Of a DNA stretch of 64,000 bases, positions 10,758 through 21,795 are shown in pieces. Positions within the stretch are counted from its first letter, which is position 1. Every line of letters begins with the position of its first letter. The stretch covers positions 485,658-549,657 of the forward strand of contig JABSSW010000031.1 in NCBI GenBank assembly GCA_018902385.1, in the 5' to 3' direction. A program made the position numbers and the translations under genes. Under the pieces are notes generated by a model. The model made no database searches and was not told the DNA's origin. It worked only from the letters and a program-made list of their open reading frames with translations. Source of the DNA: Physcia stellaris (Eukaryota > Ascomycota > Lecanoromycetes > Caliciales > Physciaceae).

Positions 10758-12068
10758 ATGAAAGTCGCTGTAGGACATCCACAGTCACTTTCACCTTTTT
10801 CCTGCATTATTATCTATTGCCTTGTGTGTCCTCGGGTATCGTCGTGTACCGGCATTCCATATCCTTATATCTCTCGAATCAACGAAACTAGTAACTTCAC
10901 TAGTCTAGAGAGTCTGTCCGCTCCCTACAAGCCTGGCCTTCCCGTGTGTGCCCCGAAATTGATTGGAGACAATCTCAAATGGGACAGCTGCCGCAACGCA
11001 TGGGCTAAAATCTCACGCACAACGGAGCCAATCAAATACGGATCACGCAGCTACCGTGGTTCAAGGGATGTCACCGCTCCGTTCCGATACTTGAGCGATG
11101 ATGGATTGTGTGCTATCGATATCGTGCTCCATTTAGCACGCGTTCGCGATCAGCAAGGGTGGGATATCACGACTGGACAGGATCTCAGCGACCGAGCTCA
11201 GCAGGTGCTTTCGTTTTGCGTAGTATTGGGCATCGGGGGGGCGGTTAGAGACTACGGTCAGTTTATCGCACCCAGAGACTATCTGCTGATTTCCTAGCCA
11301 AAAGAATGCGTGACTGAGTCAAAGACTCGTAGCCGTAAATCAGGAACTTGTCCTTTACGTGCGGCCATACGAACCAAGAGTCGACTGTAGCCCAAGACCG
11401 GGGAGAGTACCGAGCACGAAAGCCTGCGAGGCAGCACTGCAGCTGCTGCCAAGCGACAAGGAATTTTCATGGTGGGGAACGGGTCAGCATATTGGGCCTC
11501 AGAGGACATACTACCATTTACCGGAAGTCTATGAAGATCGTGAGTCCCTCATTTCTCTTCATCGTCCCCCTTCTTCCCCCTTTTGAGTCCGTTATGGCAA
11601 AAATCGCGTCGAGCTTCCTTTGTCCACATCCTATTCCCATCAATTCGCCCCTGATATGATAAAAAATGCTCCTTCTCCAAGCATGCTGTTCTGGCACTCT
11701 GGTCGGTTTTGCTGCCATGTCAATCCCATGATGATGCAGCAACATGGACTAATACATAGTAGACTCTCGACGCTGCCGCATCACCATATCGATGCCACCA
11801 AGCAGAGCGCTCGAGAAGGCTAGAGCTAACGATGTCTGGGAGGCAGCTGTATCGATCAATACGCTGTGTGTGCAACATGGAATGACGGGCTCGGTCGGTT
11901 TTATAGGTGCGTTATTTGGATCTTCTAAGTCACGTGCTCTTTGGGAATTAGGGATCGCTCGATGGGTTTTGACCAGCTTGGGGGGCTGTCTATTGGTTAT
12001 GGCTAGAGTGGCTGACTGGGACTTGTTTAGGGGAGGGTGGGCAGTTGACTGTTGAGATAAGTGGTTGA
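10758..12068 (+). CDS. Two-module secreted cysteine protein, four exons
   Basis: Exons 10758-11256, 11333-11539, 11760-11906 and 12031-12068 give 296 aa with all phases consistent. Introns are 76 nt (GTCAGT), 220 nt (GTGAGT) and 124 nt (GTGCGT donor, CTGAC branch, TTTAG acceptor). A hydrophobic N-terminus suggests secretion. Module 1 has LKWDSCRNAWAKI, a YLSDDGLCAIDI segment and LSFCVVLGIGG. Module 2 has TKACEAALQLLP, an SRRCRITISM segment, INTLCVQHG and ends GEGGQLTVEISG. Each module repeats the pattern C-x3-AW/A ... C-x-I ... C ... G-x-hydrophobic tail seen once in the protein at 545-1364. Function unknown. The acceptor of intron 2 could instead be 3 nt further on, and the start Met is not certain. 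Confidence 0.7.
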
Positions 12069-14192
12069 GCTGCACTTTTCTTGCCAGTGCGTGGGTGTCA
12101 CAGAGACTTGGCAGCCTTCATGACTACCTCAGGCTGAATAGAGCCATGGTTTGACGTCACACAGCGTCACACTCTTTGAGATGTGGACAATTTCCTGAAT
12201 CTATTTTTACACGGCTAATGAAACGACTCATGACACCTTACATACAGTTACCACACCAGGTATAAGACCGTCTCATTCCATTCGCAGCAAGTGCCCCTCT
12301 AGCTTCATTCAAGTGTCTGTTTCGATCTCGGTAGAATATCTCTAGCTCACCTGGTTTTCGGCGAAGAAGATATCTTTCCCCTTTCTGACATCTCACGCCA
12401 TCTAGGACAATGTCTGAGCTAATGGAGATACCTTTCACGTCTACTATGGTTTGTAAAGCTGCACCGAGAAAATGCACTACAGAACAAATAATTTCCGGCG
12501 AGGAAGATATTCGATCATGGTAGGATGCACACAGTCCCTCTAATTGAACCCGCGCTACCATCTTCCTACCAATCAATGATGATGGGCGCTTTACTAGGAA
12601 GGTCGGCACCCACAAACGAGCGGTTGTATATACCAAGGAGGAACGTTTCGTTCTTTGGAGTGCGCAAAGCGGTCTGGAACCTGGCCCCTCTTTCTGGGTC
12701 TTTGATCGCAGTGTAAATGAATGGTAACGAGCTCAGAAACATCTGGCTGAAATTTTTCGGTGGATGGGTTCCAACCCGACTCTATTGCTTCGTGTGTGCC
12801 AGAATACGTCGCCGTCATTATGCAAGTTGGATACCATGCCGTGGTATAAACATGTCGTAATGAGCGACGTTGATCGATCTGCTGAGTTTTCGTTTTGCGT
12901 TGGTAAATGTCTGATCCAACAGGAGGGCCGTGAGCGCTGGAAACGCATTCTGATCACCTTCAACGGCGCGCTGAGAAAGGTGCTTCTTGGATCTATAGCA
13001 GACATTTCATGCTGGGTGGCAAGTCTGCCTAAAGGATCTTGGATTCTGGTAAGTGAGCCTTGACAGTCTCTGGACATTGGATCATAAATCTATTCGCAGA
13101 TCCCGAGTTTATAGAGCGGACAAGGCGAGGGTAGTGGATGCACATGTCATCGAATAAGAGTATGTCAGGATCTGTCGTCGCGGGAATGATCCTGAGGCTA
13201 CTGTCCACATTATTGCCACTGAATCAACCGTACCAGACATCAGCTCTAACGATATTCGGAGAATTTTCGGGAACGAATGCGGAGACAAGTTAGGGGAGGA
13301 GTTGAAAATCCTCGTACCAAAGTATGACCTGCTCTTCCAATACAATTCAAAGATTTGGCAGATGGCTATAGCATTATCCCTACGGAGATACTCATTGTCC
13401 CCCTCTTCGCTTGATAGGCACCCCCCCCATACCTCCTTGTCTTTTTATACATAGCCTAACATATTACTAGACACTGTCGGGTGATGCTTATCCGGCGAAC
13501 AAAAGGATGGCATAAAAGTTTCAAGATTTCCAGCTCATTCTAGATTACACAAACTCGTTTCCCATAGACACAATCTAAACCAACCGAATTTATGTATGTC
13601 TACGCCATATATGTTGAACCATCACACACTCTTATCTCCATCAATGCTTCGACCTTGCAAAGATGAATGTTTCACTTTACATGGCTGGTACCTTAGAGAG
13701 AACTGAGCCATACAATACGCCGAATGAGAGCCTCAAAGGCAGAGATGTGTAGGTTTCCATCCTATACCAAATGCACCAGAGATCCTAGGTTACATGTCTA
13801 GAAATGGACATGTATCAATTAAAATAAATCCATGTCTTCGTCTTTAGAACCACACCTTCCTCAGCTACTTCCACCAGGTCAAGCTCTCTCCAAAAACAAG
13901 CAACAATGAAAATAAGACAGGCGGAGAGTCGTTAGCCGCACTTCCTTTGTTCACTTGTCTCATACCAGACAATGGACGATCGACCCTTTGTTCGGTCAAC
14001 AAACCATTGTTTTAGATGTTCCTTAAGGTTCTATTCCACAGTCTTCCTCTCTGAAATGCAAGCGAGCTGGACTATCTTGGAGTCACCACCTAAGGATAAG
14101 TCGTACATTCATAGCAAGGTTCTTGAAGTCTCAGAATCCAGACCTCCAAACACCCCCAGAAAGATCCTCAATCCACGCCAAAACTTGTGAAA
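12069..14192. other. Gene-poor stretch with possible decayed exons
   Basis: I see no complete gene. On the plus strand 13158-13454 is open without an ATG and reads protein-like (HIIATESTVPDISSNDIRRI ... ELKILVPKYDLLFQ). A splice acceptor just upstream is possible, but I could not connect it to a first exon. On the minus strand a short frame beginning near 12745 (MFLSSLPFIYTAIKDPERG) also reads protein-like and ends at a TAG near 12570. These could be remnants of one or two broken genes. From 13460 to 14192 there is nothing coding; the last part is the leader of the coiled-coil gene. Confidence 0.35.
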
Positions 14193-15428
14193 ATGCCCAA
14201 AACGAAACCCCAACAAACTCGCCGCAACGCCGTCTACACCTCAAGCCCAGATGCCCCCATCTCCCTCCCCCAGCGACTAACAAGTCGAGCAAGCGGTCAC
14301 TATATCAAGCACTCCCTCAGAAAACTGCACACCTCAAGCCCAAGCAGCTCTGGCCAAGTAGTAGAGCTCCAAAAGGCACTCGAAGATGCTAAGATCCTGA
14401 ACGCGAAACATCAAGAAGAGGTCCAAGTCCTTACTCTCGAGCGCGATGCCGCGGAGGATGCACTTCACGACAGCAAGCGTCATTGGAGAGCTTTGATGGA
14501 GGACTTCATCGACGCCGACAAAGAGCTCGAGCAAACCGGCGTATCTCTCAAGCAAGCCGTGCAAGAGAAGGAAGCCCATCAGGCCGCTCTGGCTGAAAAA
14601 GACCACGAGATCTCAGAACTGCGCATCACAAACGCGAAACACGAAAAAGAGCTCCTGGCAGCCACAACCGAGAACCTGGATCAGAAAGCAACTCTCGCTG
14701 AAAAATCCCAAGAGATCTCGACCCTCCGCACCACAAACGCAGTATACGAACGCGAGCTCCTAGAAATCGCGAGCGAAAAATCCGATCTCGAATCCTGGGT
14801 CGCAGAGATCAAAGCCCGCGTCAAGGACGTAAACGCCCACCACCGCGCCCTGGAAACCAAGGCCCGGACCCAGAATGACATCATCGGGGGCCTGAGATCC
14901 GACATCGAGCGCCTACAACATAATCTCACGGACCACGAGATGAATAAGAAAGCGCTCCTGCGCAGTAATGGGGCTTTGAAGCGCGAGATTGAGGAACTGA
15001 AAGCTAAGGTTGTGGAGGGGCAGGATAAGGTGGGAGATTGGAAGGAGCAGTGTTTGCTGACTCATCGGGGGAAGATGTTGCGGATTGAGGAGCTGGAGAC
15101 TGAGGTTGAGGCGTTGAGGGTAAGGAATGGGGAGCTTTGTGACGGGCTGGAGACGCTGAGAGAGGAATTTTTGAGAGTGGAATCGGAGGGAGATGGTGAG
15201 GGTTCTGAGAAGAGCATTCTGGGCCTTGCGGCGGTGGAGAATGGGTTCTGCGAGGTTGTGACGGGTGCGAATATGCCTCCATGTGAGATGATTGGTCAAA
15301 GTGCTGAGAGCGTGGAGATGTCCCAGTCGTTGGTGATGGGGAGGGGAAAGCGCGAGATCGTTGGGAGTGCCTTTGGTCCGGTGGTATTGCTGGGCTGTCT
15401 GTTGGCTGCTTTGTTGATGAGATGGTAG
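14193..15428 (+). CDS. Tail-anchored coiled-coil protein, single exon
   Basis: The ATG at 14193 gives 411 aa. The N-terminal 50 residues are basic and Ser-rich. From about 55 to 320 the protein is continuous heptad-rich coiled coil (Leu/Glu/Lys/Ala), including a tandem 35-residue repeat beginning LAEKDHEISELR and LAEKSQEISTLR. After an acidic linker it ends in one hydrophobic segment, GSAFGPVVLLGCLLAALLMRW, at the extreme C-terminus. This is the layout of a tail-anchored membrane protein whose coiled coil faces the cytosol, such as a tether or organelle-associated scaffold, but I recognise no specific family. There is no signal peptide. GC-rich third positions match the neighbouring genes. 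Confidence 0.75.
   Translation: MPKTKPQQTRRNAVYTSSPDAPISLPQRLTSRASGHYIKHSLRKLHTSSPSSSGQVVELQKALEDAKILNAKHQEEVQVLTLERDAAEDALHDSKRHWRALMEDFIDADKELEQTGVSLKQAVQEKEAHQAALAEKDHEISELRITNAKHEKELLAATTENLDQKATLAEKSQEISTLRTTNAVYERELLEIASEKSDLESWVAEIKARVKDVNAHHRALETKARTQNDIIGGLRSDIERLQHNLTDHEMNKKALLRSNGALKREIEELKAKVVEGQDKVGDWKEQCLLTHRGKMLRIEELETEVEALRVRNGELCDGLETLREEFLRVESEGDGEGSEKSILGLAAVENGFCEVVTGANMPPCEMIGQSAESVEMSQSLVMGRGKREIVGSAFGPVVLLGCLLAALLMRW
14589..14798 (+). repeat. 105-bp tandem duplication inside the coiled-coil gene
   Basis: Two 105-bp units (14589-14693 and 14694-14798) encode 35-residue repeats. Shared positions include LAEK, EIS-LR-TNA and ERELL/EKELL. The length is a multiple of seven residues, so the coiled-coil register is kept. 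Confidence 0.75.
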
Positions 15429-16572
15429 GAAGGGGGTATATCATCGGGTATATATTATCCTAGACTCGTCAGGGTGAGCTCAGACCTCTTTGTTCCTCTT
15501 CTTATGTGGGTATATATTTCGCCTATGATGAGTAGCTTTCGTGGCGATGGGGGAAAGTAGTGCTATCATCTTTTCGCGGGAACTATTGAGCTATCCTTGT
15601 TTTATCACCTGCGATCTGATCTATTCAATTTTGTATCTTCGCCGTGTCGTCTCTGATATACCCAGTACAAAGTTCATCAGTTTCTTACCCACGACATTAA
15701 CACAAGACCTTGAGTAGTAACCTTTCAAAAGGAATCACAGTAACATTCATACCGACCATGCTTCAAAAACCCAGAGCCATGGCATCCGCCTTCATAAGTC
15801 CCTGTGAAGAACTTCCGAGACATCATGTCAAGAAGAGCCTTACATTTTTTGCTTTGAAGTCATTTTCAACAAATAAATCGCATGGCTCTGTTGGTATTTA
15901 TATATATCAAAATCGAAAAGTCCTTTCATTAATCTATTGGTTTTCTCGGAAGCTGATCACCCATCAGGTAGTCACCAAATTGCTAGGAGAGTCAGGCCTT
16001 TTAAACTGCATAGTAATTTTGGTGCAGCTACCCAGGTTATCTTTGTTTCTTACATTGATCGATATGCAATTGCAATCTCCATAGTGTCCTCATCCAAACA
16101 CAGGTCCTTTGAATAAGAACCATCAACCCTGTCAGTATTCACCGAGTACATCACGTTCAATATAATGGGTTGAGCAATTCAAACATCTGCCGGTTCTTGG
16201 TACTGGCACTCAAGCGCATCGGTCATTGTGACTCGATACCACACAATGGATCGAGTCAGGTCTTTGTGTTGGCTGGGAAATGACACAAGAAGTCTGACAC
16301 AGATTTGAAGTGTGTACAATGGCTTTGTCCATACCTTGAGTCCCACGAGTGTTGCTTTATATATATATTGTGTTTAGACATCACTTATATCCTCCTGAGC
16401 TCTCGAGTCTCTTGTAACGTAACCTCCAAGCTGTACTATCTTCCACAAAACCTCCGCGAACACAAGTGTTAGCATCCACTACTCCTCCGCGCTTCCAACG
16501 ACCCATCAAGTCTTCATCCCCTTTTCATCCATCAGGACTTCGTTCCCACAAGGAAGCGTTGAATCAACGAAG
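15429..16572. other. Intergenic region
   Basis: This holds the 3' flank of the coiled-coil gene and the promoter of the next gene. A 124-codon frame at 15710-16084 has no ATG in good context, no domain character and AT-rich codons, and I reject it as a gene. The final 130 bp are pyrimidine- and C-rich, typical of a fungal promoter or leader just before the ATG at 16573. Confidence 0.4.
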
Positions 16573-17551
16573 ATGGCACCAACCCCATACCCCAAAACGC
16601 CTTACACCCTCACCCCCACCGAAGGCGGCATCCACCTAGCCCTCGCCGCAGTCGGCGCCCTCCCACCCACCGACCCGCACGTCCAAGCCTGGAACCCATT
16701 CGCTCGCAACGACACCACATACCGCAACATAATCCTAATCGGCCAAGACGCAGACGCCGAGCTCCGATTCCTCGCCAACCACGAGCACTTCAACCCCTAC
16801 GGCTTCGCCACCGTCGGAGCAGTGCTGGACTGCCAGCGACTCTACGCGATGCTGTATCCCGGCCGCGACTCCATCGGACTCGAAGCCTTGGTGCAGTATT
16901 GTTTCCCCGGCACGGACACCTCGGCACTCCATCTGCACAATGCGGGCAATGATGCGATCTGGGAGCTGAAATGCTGCATGGTTCTGTTGCGGGAACTTGC
17001 GAATGTACTGGCGCCAAATAGTATCAACCAGGCATTCCCGAAAGTGTTCGATGCCATCTTCGTCGCTATGGATGTAGAGGCTATGAACGGTGACAAAAAC
17101 CGGCTTACGGAGTTCGGGTTCGCGAGCCTGGATAGCCGGCATATCCAGAATATCCACAATAACGCGTACGAGAATCGCATCACGGCGCGGCATCTGATCA
17201 TCAAGGGCGCTGTGCCGAAGATGATAAATGGGGAGCGGAAATGGCGTGGGCCGAGGTATGGAGGCTCGAATTATGATACTGATAATTTTTATCCGTAAGT
17301 GCCTTTTCTTTCGCTGTTTTGATATGTGAGGGTTGCTGATGGATGTTTCTAGGGCGTATGGTCCGTCTCGAGAGATCTGGCCGAATCACCTGCCGCGGAA
17401 TGTGGATAGACTGTTCTTCGTTGCTGCTGGGGGTTCTGCGTATCAGTGGCTTGCGCCTGCTGGGTTGATGCCGGAGCAGTCGGGGACGTGTGCGATCCAG
17501 CAGAGCTCTGGGTATTGGCGTGAGCTTGTTAAGGGCCCTCGCGTCTATTGA
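16573..17551 (+). CDS. Gfd2/YDR514C-like RNase H-fold protein, two exons
   Basis: Exons 16573-17294 and 17353-17551 encode 306 aa. The 58-nt intron has GTAAGT, a GCTGATG branch site and TTCTAG. Residues 52-145 match the distal half of a DEDD-type exonuclease fold: ILIGQDADAELRFL, LDCQRLYAML and LHNAGNDAIWELK, the last being a signature of Gfd2/YDR514C-like proteins. Residues 158-190 then match the proximal half: FDAIFVAMDVEAMN with a D-x-E pair, and LTEFGFASLDSRH. In the usual family order the D-x-E half comes first, so the halves appear swapped or two partial domains are joined. The family is loosely linked to mRNA export and RNA silencing; activity here is inference. The C-terminal 60 residues have no assignment. 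Confidence 0.6.
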
Positions 17552-18874
17552 GTCTTCTTGTTTTCCTCCGATGACTGTACATGTATCTTCAAAAATGCTA
17601 GAGAAGGGGAAAGAGATGTCTCATGGGGTTTGGCTATGTAGTTAGTTGCATGGAGATAGTCAGGGAATTGTTTGTGCTTCTTGATACGTACAAGCATCGA
17701 TGTTTCTTAATGATTGTCATGCGTATTCATCAAAGAGTGACCATGAGTTTCCAGAAGCTACCATGAACGGAATCAGCCTTTTGTATCTGTTGGTAAGCCT
17801 ACATAAAGCCCATCTCAAACACTGACACTTTAGCAAATGTCAGTCATTTCATCCGTTTGTCAGAGCCCATAATTAGCTATTCACGAAGTCACTTACGTCT
17901 TGATTGAACTCTCAGCTTTCTCCATATCTGCCCTACCGTCTAAACTTTTATCTGACATCTAACAACACAATACATGTATCAACCGTATCCACTTTGGATT
18001 TCCATTTGTTAACTATGATCAGGAATTGCGGATGCTCGCAAAAGAACTGATGAATCAGGTATTGTGCCCCATGAATTGGCTCTTTGTTCCCATGACGTCG
18101 CGGAAGCTGCTGGAGAGGTTGCGTTTGATGAAATGAAGCCGCAGAAGGATGGCGATTTTAAGTTGAGTGCAAACCGCCTCGCTGAAATGAGATATTGGGG
18201 CAGCCTTACACCTTGGCGGGCGGAGGTAACAAAGAGGAAATCGTTCAGCTTCATATTCTCAGACCTTCTCCATTGCACAAATTGGCACGTTGATCTGGTG
18301 TATTGATGATGTGTTCGAGCGGTACCAAATCATTCTGCGCTCCGAAGGTCGAGGACTGAATGGCTGAAAGCTCTATTTACTATTCGGATAAACAAAACGT
18401 CAGTTCAAAATGGCAAAATGAACCAAAACGGCAAGATCGCAAAAACACGAAGTAGGTGTGAATAAATCGATACATATATGATCTAGCTCCGACCTTCGAA
18501 GTAATTAGAATCTACCAGCGGTTGTTAAGCTGTAGGACTGTGTCTTTCCAAATATTGATCGATGTAAAGTCAATTTTGAGCGCGTTATAGAGTTTCAAGC
18601 GAGGTGGTCAAGCAGCGTTCCCAGCTTGCTTCTCGAGAATCGATCATTCGACCGCATATTTATCGCTCTGCTAGTTCGATTTTTCCCCGCCCCCATCTGG
18701 AGTTGTTGTCATGAATGTGACTGCACAAGACGCGTCCTGACGCATTGGTATAAAGACTCGCGGTTTTAAATTGGTTACAGGTCCAGATGTCCAAACTTGT
18801 TGGGTGAGCTATCATGCTCTCTTTGCCGGTGTGTCTGTATCATGTTGCTCAATAACGCATCAAGCGCTTTCAAC
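17552..18874. other. Intergenic region
   Basis: There are 3' flanks of two convergent genes and nothing else that I can support. An 80-codon frame at 18064-18306 is overlapped by an equally long antisense frame and has no family signature. Composition drifts to about 58-60% AT here. Confidence 0.4.
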
Positions 18875-21371
18875 TCAAGCGCTTTCCTTGCTTCTTTTAT
18901 GATTCCCCTTTTTCAAATCTCTATCTAAGCCTCTTGCTTCCTGATCCAGCTTAACCAGTCGCCTTAGAGAATCCATCTCCAGTTTCTCTTTCTCTGTCCT
19001 GTCTTCTTCTATGATTCGCTCTTCCTCTAACCTCTGCCTGAGACTTTCTTCTTCCTCTTGGGCTTCCAGCTCAGCCAATCGCTGCAACTTTCGTTCTATT
19101 TCAGGGTCTAATGGCAGCGGAGACGAAGAATCACGTCGTTGTAAGTTTATTATGTCTTTCGCATTTTCTCCTTCATTGATTCTGTGACTGGCCGCTTCGT
19201 CATCTTCCTCTTCCTCTCCTTCTCTTCGTTGCCCCGCGGCATATTCTTGCACCCCTGAAAAGACCTTAAAAGCCATTGACAACGGGTTGGGGGGATTTCC
19301 TTGGCGCTTTCCGCTACCTGGTCGGCCAGAATTCAGCGACGATGCACTGGACTTGTCACTACGAGAACTCCTTTTCACTTCTTCTATGCTCCCGGTTCCG
19401 TGTGCTCGTGCATGGGCAGATTCGACTCCGACCTTATCAAGCAAACTAGGTTCACGAAGCTTGCGTGTGTGCTCAAATAACACATCTTGGTCCTGCTCAC
19501 TAACCCACCGTTTTATTATTATATGATTCGAATCCTTCTAGCGCGGGGTCAACACATTGACTTAGACATGAAAGTAGAAGACTCACCCTGTCCCATTTCC
19601 AAGGGAGCCCATACAGATCCAAAGTATCTGGACTTAGATGTTTCCGATGCACCTTCACATACGTTGGTCGAGTAAGATCAACAATGTCCCTTCCTTCGCT
19701 CTTGTCTGCACTATTTATTTTGCCTTTCAGCGTCTTCTCGATGCTCTCCTCAGAATAGCCTGCTTTGAGCAGAGTGTCTCGCATCCGCATCTCGAAGGCT
19801 TTATCCGCTTCTTCTTCATCCCTGTTCTGTGATTCTTTTAAATCTATTTTCCCTGCATCAGCGTCTTCCATAAGCTGCTTGACTGGTTCCAGATCAGTAA
19901 GTTCTGTTGGATCTGTATGGTCCTGACTAATGTCTTCACTATCCCCAGCCGTACCAGGTCCGGAACGGAGCCTCTTTCCAGAAGTGCCGCCGACGTTGTC
20001 GTTTTCCTGCGTCGTGTCGACCCCTTGATATAGCTTTCCGTCAGTGTCGACCTCTGCGTCCCGTTCCGCCCAGGTATCCAAGGCATGCGCTTCGTCCATT
20101 GGTCTTGAAACTTCCAATGTATCGCTATCATCATTGGAATAGATGTCACTACGATCGGATAAAGAAACGCTTTGCTTGGAACCCGTTTCACCATCGTGAC
20201 TATCATCATCCGAGTCTTCTTCATCTGGAGGTCGTATGAAGAGGGCAAGTTCCTGCATATGTCGAGCTAGATGCTGGGTATGGCGGGTTTCGCTGGCTAG
20301 GAAAGCCCCACACAGCTCGCATTTGTGCTGCTGGTCTTGATGCCCAAGGTGAGTTCCCGAATGCGTGTGATGAGAATGCGCCATTTTTACATGATTCAGC
20401 CATTCATGTCTTGTAGTGAAAAGTATGTCCGGAGTCGTGCATTCCGGGTGTGTGCATACATAAGGTTGAAGGTCGTTGAAGACATGTCGGGTCCACGATC
20501 TGGTACTGTTGACGGTAATGATGAAATGGCAGTAGGGACATTCGAATGGTGCACAGTTTCGCGATGCTCTAGGGGGTGTGGGAATAGTGACGTTGCCCCC
20601 ACTCATGAGGGTGGGTGCATACGACGTTTCGGAAAAGCCCGACTCGGATGCGCGATCGTTAAAGTTGATACTACGGGCTTGCACACCTGTCGCAACAGTC
20701 TCAGAAAGAATATCTGAACCGTGATCATCGATGGATCCAGGGTCTAGCCCCTGCCTCAACTTCATAGCATGCCGCTCCCTATACTTGAGATACATCCGCC
20801 TACGTGTAATGGCTCGCCCAAGTCGAGAGACAAGTCGTTCGTCAGCCGCGGGATATTTACTTCTCACATGGTTGCAATCATGTAATTCGTAGTGAGCAAC
20901 GTCTGCCTTGTTTGACCCTATTCGATGGTCATTTCGAGCCGGCGTTCGCACAAGCATTGACATTTCGAAAAGACAATTGATGATCGTTCCTACGTTTTCC
21001 CGAAGTTGTTGAATTTGCGTCTGTGAGAGTTCCTGTTCCGAGTCACTTTCCCCTAAACTCACTAAATCTTCATCTTCCCCTTCTAAGATCACCTCTTTGA
21101 CATCCTGAAGTCGTTGAGGCAAATCTTCCAACAGTGTTATAATCTTGTCGCGGATATGCGAAGAGTCTCTCAAGCGAAAGTCTAGAGAAGATTGGCCTGA
21201 CTGATGAGCGCCGATATTTCCAGCCCACATACGCAGACGCCCGAGCTCATCTCTCCAAGTTTGGATCCGCAGTTCTTCGGGATTCTCTTTCGTTGGATCT
21301 TCTATGAATTCCATGAAGTCATCGAAAGCCCTTCGGCAGGCATCATATGATGTCTTGATAGAAAGTGCCAT
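18875..21371 (-). CDS. C2H2 zinc-finger protein of the acuF-like fungal family
   Basis: Exons 19587-21371 and 18875-19537 encode 815 aa. The 49-nt intron (GTGAGT ... GCTAG) is phase 0 and links LYGLPWKWDR to KDSNHIIIKRWVSEQDQ, restoring a motif run typical of this family. I start at MALSIKTSYDACRRAFDDF, the usual N-terminus; an upstream in-frame Met would add a Cys-rich run with no family likeness. The N-terminal 220 residues are helical. Residues 276-375 carry the zinc-binding block: CPYC, RHVFNDLQPYVC, EWLNHVKMAH, then CELCGAF with QHLARHMQELALF. After a long acidic region come the HLSPDTLDLY motif and a Glu-rich coiled coil at about 720-810. Such proteins are common in Pezizomycotina and are often found near genes for intracellular recognition. 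Function is not established. Confidence 0.8.
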
Positions 21372-21795
21372 TGGGATTCCCAGATTTCTGTCAGGGTCAG
21401 ATTTGGATCTACGACAAGGTGTCCCGATCATGGGACAATGGAGAGTAATGAGAAAGAACGGAAATTTCCAAAGAAACTCCTTTGACGTTGTCGAATCCAA
21501 CAAACAGATGGATTGTGGAAATCCACTACTTAATAAAGCAGGTAAAGCGTCACTGTAGGGTTTGAGAAGATGTTTGGCGCACCGACCCTGGTGACCCTCA
21601 CTCGCCTTATTCTCCGCAAGGTGGCATCTTGACGTTGCGTCATGCTGCATGGCTCATATCCAATAGCTGCACACGCTTTGCCGCCCATGCATGTAGCCCC
21701 CACGAAATGTGTAAGCATCACGCTTCTTGCCTACAAGCTTCTTCCAGAGTCATATCCTCGTGGTAATAAGGTAGCCTCTGCAGATCCGCTTAGCA
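21372..21795. promoter_or_regulatory. 424-bp bidirectional promoter
   Basis: The acuF-like gene (minus) and the DUF7580 gene (plus) start head to head across this gap, so one intergenic segment must drive both, suggesting co-regulation. An open frame continues from the minus-strand gene through most of it, but its translation does not look like the family N-terminus. No named motif is identified. Confidence 0.5.

Noticed and set aside
15710-16084. 124-codon plus-strand frame between two genes
   Set aside because: No ATG in good context, no domain or signal, AT-rich codons, and located in a normal intergenic region.
18064-18306. Short overlapping frames on both strands
   Set aside because: Equal-length frames on opposite strands with no splice partners or family features.
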